DNA of 64,000 nt from Streptomyces sp. NBC_01485 (GTDB taxonomy: Bacteria > Actinomycetota > Actinomycetes > Streptomycetales > Streptomycetaceae). This document shows, one piece after another, positions 16,150 to 23,838 of the stretch (the stretch's first letter is position 1; each line of letters opens with the position of its first letter). The DNA lies in the NCBI RefSeq assembly GCF_036227125.1, contig NZ_CP109435.1, positions 1,240,001 to 1,304,000 on the forward strand, in the 5' to 3' direction. The position numbers and the translations under genes are program-made. The notes under the pieces were generated by a model. That model saw nothing but the letters and a program-made list of their open reading frames with translations. It was not told where the DNA came from and searched no databases.

Positions 16150-16211
16150 TGTCAAAAATTGTACGAGAAAGTACGAGCTGCCACAACCCTGGAGTCGCAC
16201 TTTCTTTGACA
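16150..16211. promoter_or_regulatory. operator-like repeats plus shared ACTTTCTTTGACA
   Basis: The 154-base gap holds two direct repeats GTACGAG (16161-16167 and 16171-16177) exactly ten bases apart, and ACTTTCTTTGACA at 16199-16211. The same 13-mer occurs at 37134-37146, in the same order and orientation after 10-bp-spaced GTAC repeats. TTGACA is also present on the minus strand at 16155-16150, but no matching -10 was found. Probably a second control region read by the element regulator. Confidence 0.6.
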
Positions 16212-16257
16212 ACTCCACACTCTCCCACACCCGTTGTTGATCAACCTGGGCGGCTGC

Positions 16258-16824
16258 TCACGACGCCCGGTTCTCCGTGAGCAGATACAAACGGCCGCCC
16301 TCGTAGCGGGCGGGGGCTCCGGTGTCGCCGTCCAAGCAGGCGTCGTTGATGCACCAGCCGCGCGGCCGGTCGTCATCAGCCCGGCCGTACACCGTGCGCA
16401 ACCCGCAGGCCAGGCACAGGGCGTGCCGGAAGTGCACGGATGCGCCGCGCAGTCCGAGGACGGTGAGGACGGTGCCGTGCCAACGGGCCACGATCCGCCG
16501 CACCTCTGGCACCCGGTCCGAGTTCTCCGCGCCGGGCGGGAGCGCCTTCAGCGCCCGCGCCCACGTCTGCGTGCGGTCCGAGCCGCGCAGGTCGGCGTCG
16601 AGCTGCACGGCCTCCGTCTTGATGCGCTGCGACCAGGACACGGCCTCGAGCGACGTCGGCGGCCGGGAGCCGGGCGGGGCGTGGCCGCCGTCCGGGGCCG
16701 GCCTGGTGCGCAGGGGAAGGTGGTCGAGGCGGTCGATGAGGCCGGGGCCGCCGTCGCCGGGGTGCTCCTCGTCGCCGCGGTAGCGGTCGAGGATGTCGGC
16801 GACCAGTTCGTCAAGCGTCTGCAT
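16258..16824 (-). CDS. hypothetical phage-type protein with C-terminal Cys site
   Basis: 188 residues from ATG 16824. Begins MQTLDELVADILDRYRGDEE, with a WSQRIKTEAVQLDADLR helix and a C-terminal half with HALCLACGLRTVYGR and GWCINDACLDGD (C-x2-C and C-x4-C), probably a zinc ribbon. The overall pattern is familiar from actinophage genomes, where these proteins are unassigned. It is the last gene of the long right-hand chain before the 16.1 kb gap. Confidence 0.65.
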   Translation of the reverse strand: MQTLDELVADILDRYRGDEEHPGDGGPGLIDRLDHLPLRTRPAPDGGHAPPGSRPPTSLEAVSWSQRIKTEAVQLDADLRGSDRTQTWARALKALPPGAENSDRVPEVRRIVARWHGTVLTVLGLRGASVHFRHALCLACGLRTVYGRADDDRPRGWCINDACLDGDTGAPARYEGGRLYLLTENRAS

Positions 16825-17245
16825 CGGCAGCCCTCCGAGTAGTCCTGAGTGCGGCGCGCTTGGTTGCCACCGCCTGATAGGAACGGCCGACCCGGCGGGC
16901 GATCTCTCCGACCGGCAGGTCGTCGCGAGCTGCGAGTTCGAGTTCCTGCTGAGTCCACCGTCGTCGACCGCCGTCGCCCGTCGACGCGTACTTCGCCAGC
17001 AGCCGCTCTCGCGCCGGTCGGCACGCAGCGCTGTGCGCCTTCGTGCATGTCTCGCAGCGGCAGCCCCAGTTGCCGTAGCCGCTGGCACCGTGCTGGAAAT
17101 CGGCAGTTGCCGCCCGCTGGCGGCGCCGCTCGTACCCCGCTTTGTACATGCGGGTATTGGCGGCGCGGCACTCGTCGCAGCGGCAGCCCCGCTTGTACCC
17201 CATCCAGCCGTGGCGGACCGGGGCGGAAGGATCAGAGACTGTCAC
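16811..17245 (-). CDS. Cys-rich protein with C-terminal HTH
   Basis: 144 residues from GTG 17245, overlapping the upstream stop by 14 bases. Two CxCxxC sites (GCRCDEC, GCRCETC), each preceded by an aromatic-rich HG..GY segment, look like a duplicated zinc-binding unit. Residues ~100-135 (RRWTQQELELAARDDLPVGE, IARRVGRSYQAVATKRAAL) form a Myb/SANT-like or GcrA-like HTH. Probably a DNA-binding regulator. A start inside (MGYKRG) is possible. Confidence 0.6.
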   Translation of the reverse strand: MTVSDPSAPVRHGWMGYKRGCRCDECRAANTRMYKAGYERRRQRAATADFQHGASGYGNWGCRCETCTKAHSAACRPARERLLAKYASTGDGGRRRWTQQELELAARDDLPVGEIARRVGRSYQAVATKRAALRTTRRAADADA

Positions 17246-17729
17246 CGGTGTCCCCCTCCAAGTCCCATCGGACGTTCCGGATGCCGTGGGCGAGGTACGC
17301 CTGACCGAACTGGTCGTGCGGAAGCTGCACCCGGGCGCGCGGGTAGGTGCGGTAGCGCTCCAGGTCGAAGGTGCACACCGCGGTGGTGCCGCGGCCGTCC
17401 GGATCCGGCTCGTAGCGCACCGGCCAGCGGGCGACGAGTCGGCGGGCGTACCAGCGGTTGGCGTGACGTTTCTTCCATGCCTGCCAGGTCGACGCCGGCA
17501 CCTCGTACGGGACTCGGGTGCAATGGGTGAGCTGCACGGGCGGCAGGTCGTCGGCGAGGATCTGCGTCCGGAACCGGAACAGGTACTGCCCGAAGAAGTG
17601 CTGCTGCACTGACACGTCGACGTGGAGGAACAGATCCTGGTTGGCCGCGAAGTCCATGGCGTACCGCTTGAAGGTGAGCTCGATGCTGTTCTCATCGATC
17701 ACGAGGCGTCTCCCGGGACTTCGGGCCAT
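17232..17729 (-). CDS. hypothetical element protein
   Basis: 165 residues from ATG 17729. Contains IELTFKRYAMDFAANQDLF, a DVSVQQHFFGQYLFRFRT stretch and RVPYEVPASTWQAWKKRHAN. Rich in aromatic and basic residues, predicted soluble. No enzyme motif recognised. It overlaps the upstream gene by 38 bases, more than usual for this chain. Confidence 0.6.
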   Translation of the reverse strand: MARSPGRRLVIDENSIELTFKRYAMDFAANQDLFLHVDVSVQQHFFGQYLFRFRTQILADDLPPVQLTHCTRVPYEVPASTWQAWKKRHANRWYARRLVARWPVRYEPDPDGRGTTAVCTFDLERYRTYPRARVQLPHDQFGQAYLAHGIRNVRWDLEGDTGDSL

Positions 17730-18006
17730 CCAAGAGGATGGTGGGAAGGCTCTGCTCGCAGTCGGAGCACTTCCTACTCGCCACCGGTGTGCCGTCGCCC
17801 AGCCGGAACGGGGTCTCCTCCCACGAGGTGTGCGGGCACCCCGGGTCCGGCTCCGCCTCGTCGGAGACCTCGTAGCCGTGCCAGTGCGCGCCGATCAGGT
17901 TCGCTGGGACCTCAGCCACGACGATCTCCACAACCCGGGCGCCGACGCTGGCGGGATCGCTGTCGGTGGCGAACGTGAGCGTGAGGCTCACCTGCTTCTC
18001 AGGCAT
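17692..18006 (-). CDS. hypothetical protein with C-terminal Cys pair
   Basis: 104 residues from ATG 18006, preceded by AGGAGG at five bases, one of the clearest ribosome sites in the chain. Beta-rich N-terminal half (QVSLTLTFATDSDPASVGAR), then GCPHTSWEETPFRLGDG and SRKCSDCEQSL, a C-H...C-x2-C zinc-type site. Function unknown. Confidence 0.6.
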   Translation of the reverse strand: MPEKQVSLTLTFATDSDPASVGARVVEIVVAEVPANLIGAHWHGYEVSDEAEPDPGCPHTSWEETPFRLGDGTPVASRKCSDCEQSLPTILLDGPKSRETPRDR

Positions 18007-18163
18007 CGGATCCTCCTGTTGGGTTCGCGAGGATGACCGTCTTCAGGAGCTCCAGGGCCTGGTGCTCAGTGAAGCCAGCGGAGACCCACGCCGTGTACAG
18101 CTCGTGATGCTGAGCGGCGAGCGCCGCGAGTTCGGCGATGGGCTCCGGCATGTCGTCAGCCAC
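17999..18163 (-). CDS. 54-aa protein, short
   Basis: My translation from GTG 18163 gives VADDMPEPIAELAALAAQ, then a helix and WVSAGFTEHQALELLKTVIL, ending at 18001. It overlaps the next ATG (18006) and the previous stop (18156). The [W/Y]xxAGFTxxQALEL segment is common in short actinophage and Streptomyces proteins. An internal ATG at 18151 is an alternative start. Confidence 0.6.
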   Translation of the reverse strand: MADDMPEPIAELAALAAQHHELYTAWVSAGFTEHQALELLKTVILANPTGGSDA

Positions 18164-18422
18164 GGGCCATCTCCTCTTCGTTCACGGTGAAGGCGGCTCC
18201 GGACCGCTTGGCGTTCTTCGGCCGCTCCGCTTCGAAGGAGATGACCAACTCCTGGTCGTCGCCGCCGATGTGGACGTCGCCGGTACGGATGCCCTTCGAG
18301 GCGAGATCGGCCCGCACCCGCTCAGCAACGGTGACGGCCTTCTCGACCTCGGTGTGGTGCACGGGGGACTTCAGCGCCCACTCGTGGCGGTCGATCGTGA
18401 TGACGCGGTGGTTAGCGTCCAT
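18156..18422 (-). CDS. small hypothetical protein
   Basis: 88 residues from ATG 18422 (MDANHRVITIDRHEWALKSP). One alpha/beta unit with AERVRADLASKGIRTGDVHI and EELVISFEA-like strand, ending in an acidic tail. Overlaps both neighbours. Function unknown. Confidence 0.6.
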   Translation of the reverse strand: MDANHRVITIDRHEWALKSPVHHTEVEKAVTVAERVRADLASKGIRTGDVHIGGDDQELVISFEAERPKNAKRSGAAFTVNEEEMARG

Positions 18423-18723
18423 CGGTGTTCTCCTTGCTTCGTCGTGCGTGCCAGACGCGGCGGCACCAGCCGCACACGTCGCCGGCGTCGGGGTACAGGG
18501 CACCGCTGCCTTCGGCCGGTTCCTCGCCGGGCGCCAGGGAGCGGCGGAGGCCGGGGCAGTTGGGGTAGAGGTGGTCGGTTGGGCCCATCGGGGCGAGGTA
18601 CCAGGGCTGGACGCTGTTCTCGGGTCCGTGGCGGTCGCGGAGGTCGGCGTCCGCGATTGCGAGCGCGACCTCCAGGACGGTCGGGTGATCGGCGATTACG
18701 TCGCCGGGATGCGGCGGTCTCAC
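18412..18723 (-). CDS. small protein with CxxCxxxWH motif
   Basis: 103 residues from GTG 18723 (GTGA overlap). The N-terminal helix TVLEVALAIADADLRDRHG is followed by a loop and DVCGWCRRVWHARR near the end, a probable zinc site with an upstream NCPG Cys. Family not known. Confidence 0.6.
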   Translation of the reverse strand: MRPPHPGDVIADHPTVLEVALAIADADLRDRHGPENSVQPWYLAPMGPTDHLYPNCPGLRRSLAPGEEPAEGSGALYPDAGDVCGWCRRVWHARRSKENTDGR

Positions 18724-19100
18724 AGGTGCGTCTCGCCGCGCGCGAGCGCCCGGTTGGCTTCCTGCTCCGCAGCACGCTCGGCGACGTCGTAGCCCAGGTA
18801 CTTCGTCATCTGGGCGACGACGGCCTGGGCTGCGGTCTCGGGGAATGGCCGGTCCCGCCGGGCGTTCGCCACGATGTGCACCAGGTCGAGCAGCAGCGCG
18901 GTGGGCACGAGCTGGTCGCCGGCCCATTCGACGCGAGCACCGTGGTAGCCGCTCAGCAGGTGCTCCATCGATGTCGCAGCCGTGGCGAGCCCGTACTCGG
19001 GGTCGTCGATGACGTATACGCGGCCTGACGGGAACTCCGCGCCGTCGTAGATCCGACGGTTGTGGTGGAGGCGGAAGCCGCGGGTGAAGGCGGGTTGCAT
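18720..19100 (-). CDS. hypothetical element protein
   Basis: 126 residues from ATG 19100. Starts MQPAFTRGFRLHHNRRIYDG, then a GRVYVIDDPEYGLATAATSM segment and a helical C-terminus. No Cys; predicted soluble. Coupled downstream through GTGA; 23 bases separate it from the gene above. Confidence 0.6.
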   Translation of the reverse strand: MQPAFTRGFRLHHNRRIYDGAEFPSGRVYVIDDPEYGLATAATSMEHLLSGYHGARVEWAGDQLVPTALLLDLVHIVANARRDRPFPETAAQAVVAQMTKYLGYDVAERAAEQEANRALARGETHL

Positions 19101-19123
19101 GGTGGTTCCTTCGTTCTGGTGGG

Positions 19124-19333
19124 TCACTGGCCGCACTTCGGGCAGGGCTCGTCCTCGAGGTCCAGGCAGACGACACAGCAGGTCACGTCGTCGTCCTCGT
19201 CGGCCCACTCCGCCCCGGCCATGTCGGTGCCGCACAGGGCGATGTCCGGAGTGCACTCACACACCGAATGCGTGAGGTCGTCGTCTGCGTCCCCCACGGT
19301 GGCGGGCGCTCGTTCGGGCGCGAGGGTGGTCAC
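19124..19333 (-). CDS. small acidic Cys-rich protein
   Basis: 69 residues from GTG 19333 (GTGA overlap). Highly acidic (pI clearly low by eye) with Cys in CECTPDIALCG, TCCVVCLDLED and CPKCGQ at the end, so it is probably a compact metal-binding protein. Function unknown. Confidence 0.55.
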   Translation of the reverse strand: MTTLAPERAPATVGDADDDLTHSVCECTPDIALCGTDMAGAEWADEDDDVTCCVVCLDLEDEPCPKCGQ

Positions 19334-19698
19334 GAGCCGTCTCCTGCGATGCGCTTCAGCTGCTCGTACAGGAAGCTCCCGCTGAGCTTGTCTTCGATGC
19401 GACCGTCCTGGCCGGGGCCGGGCTCGGTGACGCCGTTGATGGCGCGCGCCGCCGCCAGCGCCGGGCACGGCAGCTTGAGCGGGTTGCGCCGCCCGTCGCA
19501 GTAGCCGCACTCGCTGACCGGCAAGTGGAGGGTCGCGGCGTCCTCCAGCCAACGGAGGAGAGGCTCGCGGGCGGCCAGCAGGATTCGGAGCATCTCCAGC
19601 AGCTCGCGGCTATTGCAGTCGACGAGGTGGCCGTCGCAGTTCGTGTTGTTGCGCAGCCGTGCGGCGGCGGTGCGGAGTTCTTCAGTGGGCGTGCTCAT
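19330..19698 (-). CDS. hypothetical protein with Cys site
   Basis: 122 residues from ATG 19698. A helical start (TPTEELRTAAARLRNNTNCD), LLEMLRILLAAREPLLRWLE helix, then SECGYCDGRRNPLKLPCPAL (C-x2-C...C), suggestive of zinc. The ELRTAAARLR start is a recurring theme in Streptomyces element proteins. Function unknown. Confidence 0.6.
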   Translation of the reverse strand: MSTPTEELRTAAARLRNNTNCDGHLVDCNSRELLEMLRILLAAREPLLRWLEDAATLHLPVSECGYCDGRRNPLKLPCPALAAARAINGVTEPGPGQDGRIEDKLSGSFLYEQLKRIAGDGS

Positions 19699-20011
19699 CG
19701 CTCTCTTCTTCGGTGGTGAACCACTCGGCGGGCGGGGCGAGTTGGAGCAGGACGGTGCGGTTCTCCCTGGCGGCCCGGTCACGGTCGGCGGGGTCGACGT
19801 ACCTGTGGCCGGCGGCGTTGCGCAGATACGCCTCGTACCGGATGACAAGCCCGAACGCGCCGTCCTCGACCGCCAGCTCCGAGGGCACGGGCACGTCGCC
19901 CGGGTCGATGCCGTTGATGCGCAGCCAGCGGTGCACGGCGCGGAACAGGTGCGGGCTGCGAGTCATCTGGTTCCGCAGGGCCTCGGTGTCGATCACGCGA
20001 CGTCCTCTCAC
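19682..20011 (-). CDS. hypothetical element protein
   Basis: 109 residues from GTG 20011, giving a GTGA overlap; a GTG at 19996 is possible. Contains ALRNQMTRSPHLFRAVHRWL, RINGIDPGDVPVPSELAVED and a C-terminal acidic His tail. Looks like a compact alpha/beta protein of unknown function. Confidence 0.6.
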   Translation of the reverse strand: MRGRRVIDTEALRNQMTRSPHLFRAVHRWLRINGIDPGDVPVPSELAVEDGAFGLVIRYEAYLRNAAGHRYVDPADRDRAARENRTVLLQLAPPAEWFTTEEESDEHAH

Positions 20012-20262
20012 GGCCCGGTCACCTCCTCCGGCTGTACGTCGGACTGCGGGCGCGGCGTCGGGCGCAGGTACACGAAGCCGGGCGGCAGGGTCACGTCAGC
20101 GACCAGGGGCCAGCCGAAGACGCTGCCGAGCTGGCTCGTGGGAACCGGCTGTTCGAGGCGCTCGCTGAGCTGCGCGCGCAGGCTGGCGGTGAGCTGGTCG
20201 AGGGTTTCCGGCTCGGCCGCGACCTGCTGCACGGGGGCGATGGTGACCACGATCAGTCTCAC
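20008..20262 (-). CDS. small hypothetical protein
   Basis: 84 residues from GTG 20262 (GTGA overlap with 20259-20525). Begins VRLIVVTIAPVQQV, then an amphipathic helix (ETLDQLTASLRAQLSERLEQ) and a beta-rich end. No family recognised. Confidence 0.55.
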   Translation of the reverse strand: MRLIVVTIAPVQQVAAEPETLDQLTASLRAQLSERLEQPVPTSQLGSVFGWPLVADVTLPPGFVYLRPTPRPQSDVQPEEVTGP

Positions 20263-20525
20263 GGGCGGGTCACCTCCAGTCGGCGTCGGCCACCGCGGTC
20301 CTGCTGGGTGGGGACGACGTGGTAGTCGGCGGCGCGCAGCTCGACGGTGATGACCTCGAGCTGGTCGGACTCGCCGGGGCCGTCCCAGAACACGTGGGCT
20401 TGGCGGCGGCCGGCCTGGGCGACGCGGATCCCGGGGTCCCAGTTCCCGTCGATGAACTCGGAGCGGTGGTGGCCCTTTTCGGTGAGGATTCTGTCGATGC
20501 TGTCGGCTCTGATCAGGCGTGCCAT
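20259..20525 (-). CDS. small hypothetical protein
   Basis: 88 residues from ATG 20525, preceded by GAAGGAGG on the minus strand. Contains IDRILTEKGHHRSEFIDGNW and QAHVFWDGPGESDQLEVITV, a small alpha/beta unit ending in basic residues. Family not known. Confidence 0.6.
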   Translation of the reverse strand: MARLIRADSIDRILTEKGHHRSEFIDGNWDPGIRVAQAGRRQAHVFWDGPGESDQLEVITVELRAADYHVVPTQQDRGGRRRLEVTRP

Positions 20526-20527
20526 CG

Positions 20528-20776
20528 TCAGTCCTCCTTCGGGCCGAGGGCGTGATGACGTGCCATGACCGAGGCGTTGGGTGTGCACTCACCCGTGCAC
20601 CCGGGCGGGCACCAGCCGAGGCACTGCGGTTGGGCGTCCAGGGCCCGGAGCACGAGGGACGGGTCTGCGGCGATCTGGTCCGCGTGGTGGGCGACGAGCC
20701 AGAGCATGCGTTGGAGGGCGCGACCCCGGCCGGCGTAGGCGTCGAGCAGGGCGTCGATGGTCTGCTGGTTGGCCAC
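20528..20776 (-). CDS. small protein with C-terminal Cys site
   Basis: 82 residues from GTG 20776. Helical N-terminus (QTIDALLDAYAGRGRALQRM), then PQCLGWCPPGCTGEC, four Cys in 14 residues, probably metal-binding or disulphide-linked. Function unknown. Confidence 0.55.
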   Translation of the reverse strand: MANQQTIDALLDAYAGRGRALQRMLWLVAHHADQIAADPSLVLRALDAQPQCLGWCPPGCTGECTPNASVMARHHALGPKED

Positions 20777-20779
20777 GGT

Positions 20780-21133
20780 TCAGCCCTCCCCTGACCGCTC
20801 GCGGTCCGCGATGAGTTCGGGGATCGATGGCCTTCCGGCATGCCGTGTTGCATGGTCCTGTCCGGTGATCGCACGAAACAGATCGTCGAACTTCCTGATG
20901 ACGCGGGCCGCGCTGTCGTCCATGGCCTTCTTGGTGTGTACGCCCAGCACCTCTATCTGCCGGGTGACTTCAGCGGTGAGGATGTCGGTGACAAGTCGAG
21001 GAGCGACTTCACGCGCCTCCTTGATCGCGGCGCGGAGATCCTTGAGGGTCTCGCGGCCTTCCCGGATCGCGGCGCGGAGTTGGTCGCGTGCCTGCTCCAA
21101 CTGCTCGGTGCTGGGCTGCGTCTTGGCTGGCAT
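20780..21133 (-). CDS. coiled-coil protein, paralogue of 21749-22111
   Basis: 117 residues. A long helical protein: ARDQLRAAIREGRETLKDLR, AAIKEAREVAPRLVTDILTA, then HTKKAMDDSAARVIRKFDDL and a short tail SIPELIADRE. It is clearly paralogous to the product of 21749-22111 along the full length, with identical stretches IREGRETLKDL and HTKKAMDDSAARVI. Two other genes lie between the copies. Similar proteins are annotated only as hypothetical phage proteins. Confidence 0.7.
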   Translation of the reverse strand: MPAKTQPSTEQLEQARDQLRAAIREGRETLKDLRAAIKEAREVAPRLVTDILTAEVTRQIEVLGVHTKKAMDDSAARVIRKFDDLFRAITGQDHATRHAGRPSIPELIADRERSGEG

Positions 21134-21139
21134 GGTCGA

Positions 21140-21388
21140 TCAGCCCTCCTGCATGAGGTCGCGGGCAGCGGCGAGCAGGACCTCGCGTGGGACGATGACG
21201 GCCTGCTCGCCCGGGCCGATGCTCGCGCCGTGCTCGCTCATCTCGGCCGGCCTGATGTTGGGAACTCCAGGGGCATTGCCGATGACCATGAAGTCGCCCG
21301 AGTGGAGTTCGAGGACGTCGGGGCAGTTGGCGCCGCTCACGCTGCCCCGGGATGCGGGGCTGGTGCCGACGCGTCGGACGATGGTCAT
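21140..21388 (-). CDS. small hypothetical protein
   Basis: 82 residues from ATG 21388. Beta-rich, with VLELHSGDFMVIGNAPGVPN and EQAVIVPREVLLAAARDLMQ. Resembles small phage proteins that lie next to the coiled-coil gene; function unknown. Confidence 0.6.
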   Translation of the reverse strand: MTIVRRVGTSPASRGSVSGANCPDVLELHSGDFMVIGNAPGVPNIRPAEMSEHGASIGPGEQAVIVPREVLLAAARDLMQEG

Positions 21389-21756
21389 GTGGTCGGGCCT
21401 TTCTGCTGTTCGAGGACGGCGCGGATGCGGCGCGCGGCCTCTTGGTTGCTGTCCCAGGCCCCGCCGTGTGCTTCTTTCGCTTCGAGCTGGTCGGCGAGTT
21501 GGGTGAGCGCGGCTTCGGTGGCCCTGGCGCGGGTGGCCCACCGGCGGGCTTGTTCGACGGCGCGTTCGCGGGCTCGGGCCTCACTCATGGCTTCGTCGAG
21601 GTGGTCGAGGCCTTGGCGGTCGTGGCCAGACAGCCAGCTCATGGACCGGGTCATGTGCCGGATCGTCGAGCGCGCGCCAGCCAGCTCGCTGCGGTACCAC
21701 TCCATCTGGTTCTGCAACTGCTCTGCGGTGGCGTCCGGCTGAAGCCCTTCACGCAC
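21385..21756 (-). CDS. coiled-coil hypothetical protein
   Basis: 123 residues from GTG 21756. Almost entirely helical with heptad-like spacing (QLQNQMEWYRSELAGARSTI, ARARERAVEQARRWATRAR). No Cys clusters or membrane parts. It lies between the two paralogous coiled-coil genes and overlaps the second by 8 bases. Confidence 0.6.
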   Translation of the reverse strand: MREGLQPDATAEQLQNQMEWYRSELAGARSTIRHMTRSMSWLSGHDRQGLDHLDEAMSEARARERAVEQARRWATRARATEAALTQLADQLEAKEAHGGAWDSNQEAARRIRAVLEQQKGPTT

Positions 21757-22111
21757 GGTCGGCCTCCTGCGGGAGGTCTCGTTGTGCGAGCAGTTCGGGG
21801 ATCGAGGCCTTCCCGGCCCGGCGCGATTCGGGGTCTTGGCCGGTGATCACTCGGAAGAGTTCGTCGAACTTGGCGATGACCCGGGCAGCGCTGTCGTCCA
21901 TCGCCTTCTTCGTGTGGTCGCTCAGCTTCTCCAGTTGCTTGGCGACCTCCGCCGTCAGCAGGTCGGTGACGATGCGCGGCGCGACTGCACGCGCCTCCTT
22001 GATGGCGGCCTGGAGGTCCTTGAGCGTCTCGCGGCCCTCACGGATCTCAGCGCGCAGTTCGTCGCGTACGTGCTCAAGGTCCTGTGTGGTGGGCTCCTTC
22101 TTAAGCGTCAC
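21749..22111 (-). CDS. coiled-coil protein, paralogue of 20780-21133
   Basis: 120 residues from GTG 22111. Shares IREGRETLKDL, AAIKEAR, VAPR(I/L)VTD(L/I)LTAEV, HTKKAMDDSAARVI and ITGQD with the product of 20780-21133; the tails differ. Long helices suggest an oligomeric scaffold. The pair arose by local duplication; either the copies heteromerise or one is redundant. Confidence 0.7.
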   Translation of the reverse strand: MTLKKEPTTQDLEHVRDELRAEIREGRETLKDLQAAIKEARAVAPRIVTDLLTAEVAKQLEKLSDHTKKAMDDSAARVIAKFDELFRVITGQDPESRRAGKASIPELLAQRDLPQEADRA

Positions 22112-22113
22112 GA

Positions 22114-23838
22114 TCAGCCCTCCATCTCGTGAGGAAGGCGGCAGCGCGTCTCCGGGTCGGCCAAGTGCTCGTCAAGACTTCCGCCGCTGGCGAGCATGGC
22201 CAGAACGCGGGCGTGCTTCTCCTGGACGTGCGCGCCGAGTTCGCTACGGAGGAACTGCGGGGCGCCGGTGCAGTAGGGGCAGGCCTGCCGGTCATTGCTG
22301 CCCAGTGCGTGGCGGCGCCAGCGGCTGTTGAGGATGAGGCGCTGGCGAAGCTGTTCTATGTGCCGGTCGCGGACGCTCATCACCACGTCGGCCATCGCGG
22401 CGCTGTGCTCCTCGGGGGACGCGACGATGCGTTCGCGAGAGCGCCGGTAGTGCTCGGAAGTGATGGCGTCCGCGTACTGCCTGCAAAGCCACGCCGGATC
22501 GGTGACGGTGATGGTGACCGAGTCGTTGTCCGGCCACTCACCCTCGTTGACCAGGTAGTTCGGGATTGTAGGCCCGATTTTGTCCACTCGGATGTCCGAA
22601 CCCTTGTCCCCGCATCCGCCCTCTCCCGGGTGCTCGTAGACGCAGTCGCCGCAGGTCCCGCAGACGTGATCCGGGTTCGAGCAGTCGCTCTCGGCCTGGG
22701 CGTACTCGGGCTCCGGCTCGGCAGTGCCACGCCCTTGAGCGCGCTCCTCACCCCACCGGGCGTTCCAGTACGGCCGCGTCTGGTCGACCTCAGCGCAGGT
22801 AAAGCCGGGGTGCTCCTGGTGCCCAGCGTTGGCGCACACCGGGTACACAGCCACGGTGTCCGACCAGTGGAAGCCGTGTTCATCGATGTGGTCGCCACAA
22901 TGCTGCGCGGCACGGATGCACTGCCGGGCGGGTGTGAAGCGGGTGTGCAGCGCGAAGCACTCGACAGCGGCTATGCGGTCCGCCCCAACCAGGCACGCGC
23001 GAATCGAGCGGCACCATGGCGGTCGGCCCGGGATCAGCGCGTGCGGCATCTGGCACTCGGGGCAGCGCGGCCGGGCACTGGCGCAGGACGTGTCCGAGCC
23101 GGGCGAATGGATCCACCCAGGGGCGTCGGGGTGAGCCATCCACTGCACGCGATCGCCGCACACGCACTCCAGCCCGGATTCGTCCACCCCTGCCCGGCTG
23201 CTGGCCTGGGGCTTCAGCCCCGACTGGACGACGTCGCTCGCCACGCCCTCGGAATCGCCCAGGACATCGAGCAGCTCGGCGCCGGCGGTCCGCACGAGGA
23301 ACATCGACGAGCCGTGCGCGCCCTGCCAGCGGTAGGCGAGCGCGTGGGCCCGGCCGACCGCGTGCCGCCACCGGTCGCGCTGCTTCAGGAGCTGCTCGAC
23401 GACCGGCATGACCGCGGCGACAATCCGTTCGTCGCCGATTTCGACTGAGGCGGCCTGCCCGTCTTGCACAGCCTGGACGGCGCGCTCGATCTGCCGGTGC
23501 AGGTGCGCCCGTTCCTGCTCGGGGCCGAGGATGGACGCGGGGACGTCGAACGCATTGATGACGTCGCCGACGAGTTCGCTGCGGGCGGCGGCCACTTCGT
23601 CGGCCCACTGGATGCGCGTGCGACCGCCGTGCCCGTGGACGCGCTCGAACGGTGCCGCGCCCTTGTTGTGCCAGACGTCGGTCTTCGGTTCGTGCATGGG
23701 TGCCTGGTCGAGCCAGTGGGTGGCCACCCAACCGTCGGAGAACTGCACGCCTTCGGCGACGACGCCCTCGCCGGAGATGCCGCTTACGTCCTCGTCCCGC
23801 TGGACAACGAAGGCCCTTGGGAATGTCGGATGGCTCAT
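22114..23838 (-). CDS. large multidomain element protein, unknown function
   Basis: 574 residues from ATG 23838 (ATGA overlap). The N-terminus RDEDVSGISGEGVVAEGVQF followed by SDGWVATHWL is a conserved opening of hypothetical actinophage proteins. A helical region (EQERAHLHRQIERAVQAVQ) precedes several Cys/His blocks: CVCGDRV, PRCPECQMPH, CGTCGDCVYEH and ACPYCTGAP, the last resembling a C2H2 finger with HVQEKH. A middle segment VTITVTDPAWLCRQYAD forms a separate domain. It probably binds nucleic acid or proteins through the fingers; no catalytic motif seen. Confidence 0.7.
   Translation of the reverse strand: MSHPTFPRAFVVQRDEDVSGISGEGVVAEGVQFSDGWVATHWLDQAPMHEPKTDVWHNKGAAPFERVHGHGGRTRIQWADEVAAARSELVGDVINAFDVPASILGPEQERAHLHRQIERAVQAVQDGQAASVEIGDERIVAAVMPVVEQLLKQRDRWRHAVGRAHALAYRWQGAHGSSMFLVRTAGAELLDVLGDSEGVASDVVQSGLKPQASSRAGVDESGLECVCGDRVQWMAHPDAPGWIHSPGSDTSCASARPRCPECQMPHALIPGRPPWCRSIRACLVGADRIAAVECFALHTRFTPARQCIRAAQHCGDHIDEHGFHWSDTVAVYPVCANAGHQEHPGFTCAEVDQTRPYWNARWGEERAQGRGTAEPEPEYAQAESDCSNPDHVCGTCGDCVYEHPGEGGCGDKGSDIRVDKIGPTIPNYLVNEGEWPDNDSVTITVTDPAWLCRQYADAITSEHYRRSRERIVASPEEHSAAMADVVMSVRDRHIEQLRQRLILNSRWRRHALGSNDRQACPYCTGAPQFLRSELGAHVQEKHARVLAMLASGGSLDEHLADPETRCRLPHEMEG

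Noticed and set aside
22129..23448. 439-codon plus-strand open frame
   Set aside because: It mirrors the 574-aa minus-strand gene; GC-rich DNA gives such shadow frames, and the minus product has Cys fingers and known phage-type motifs.
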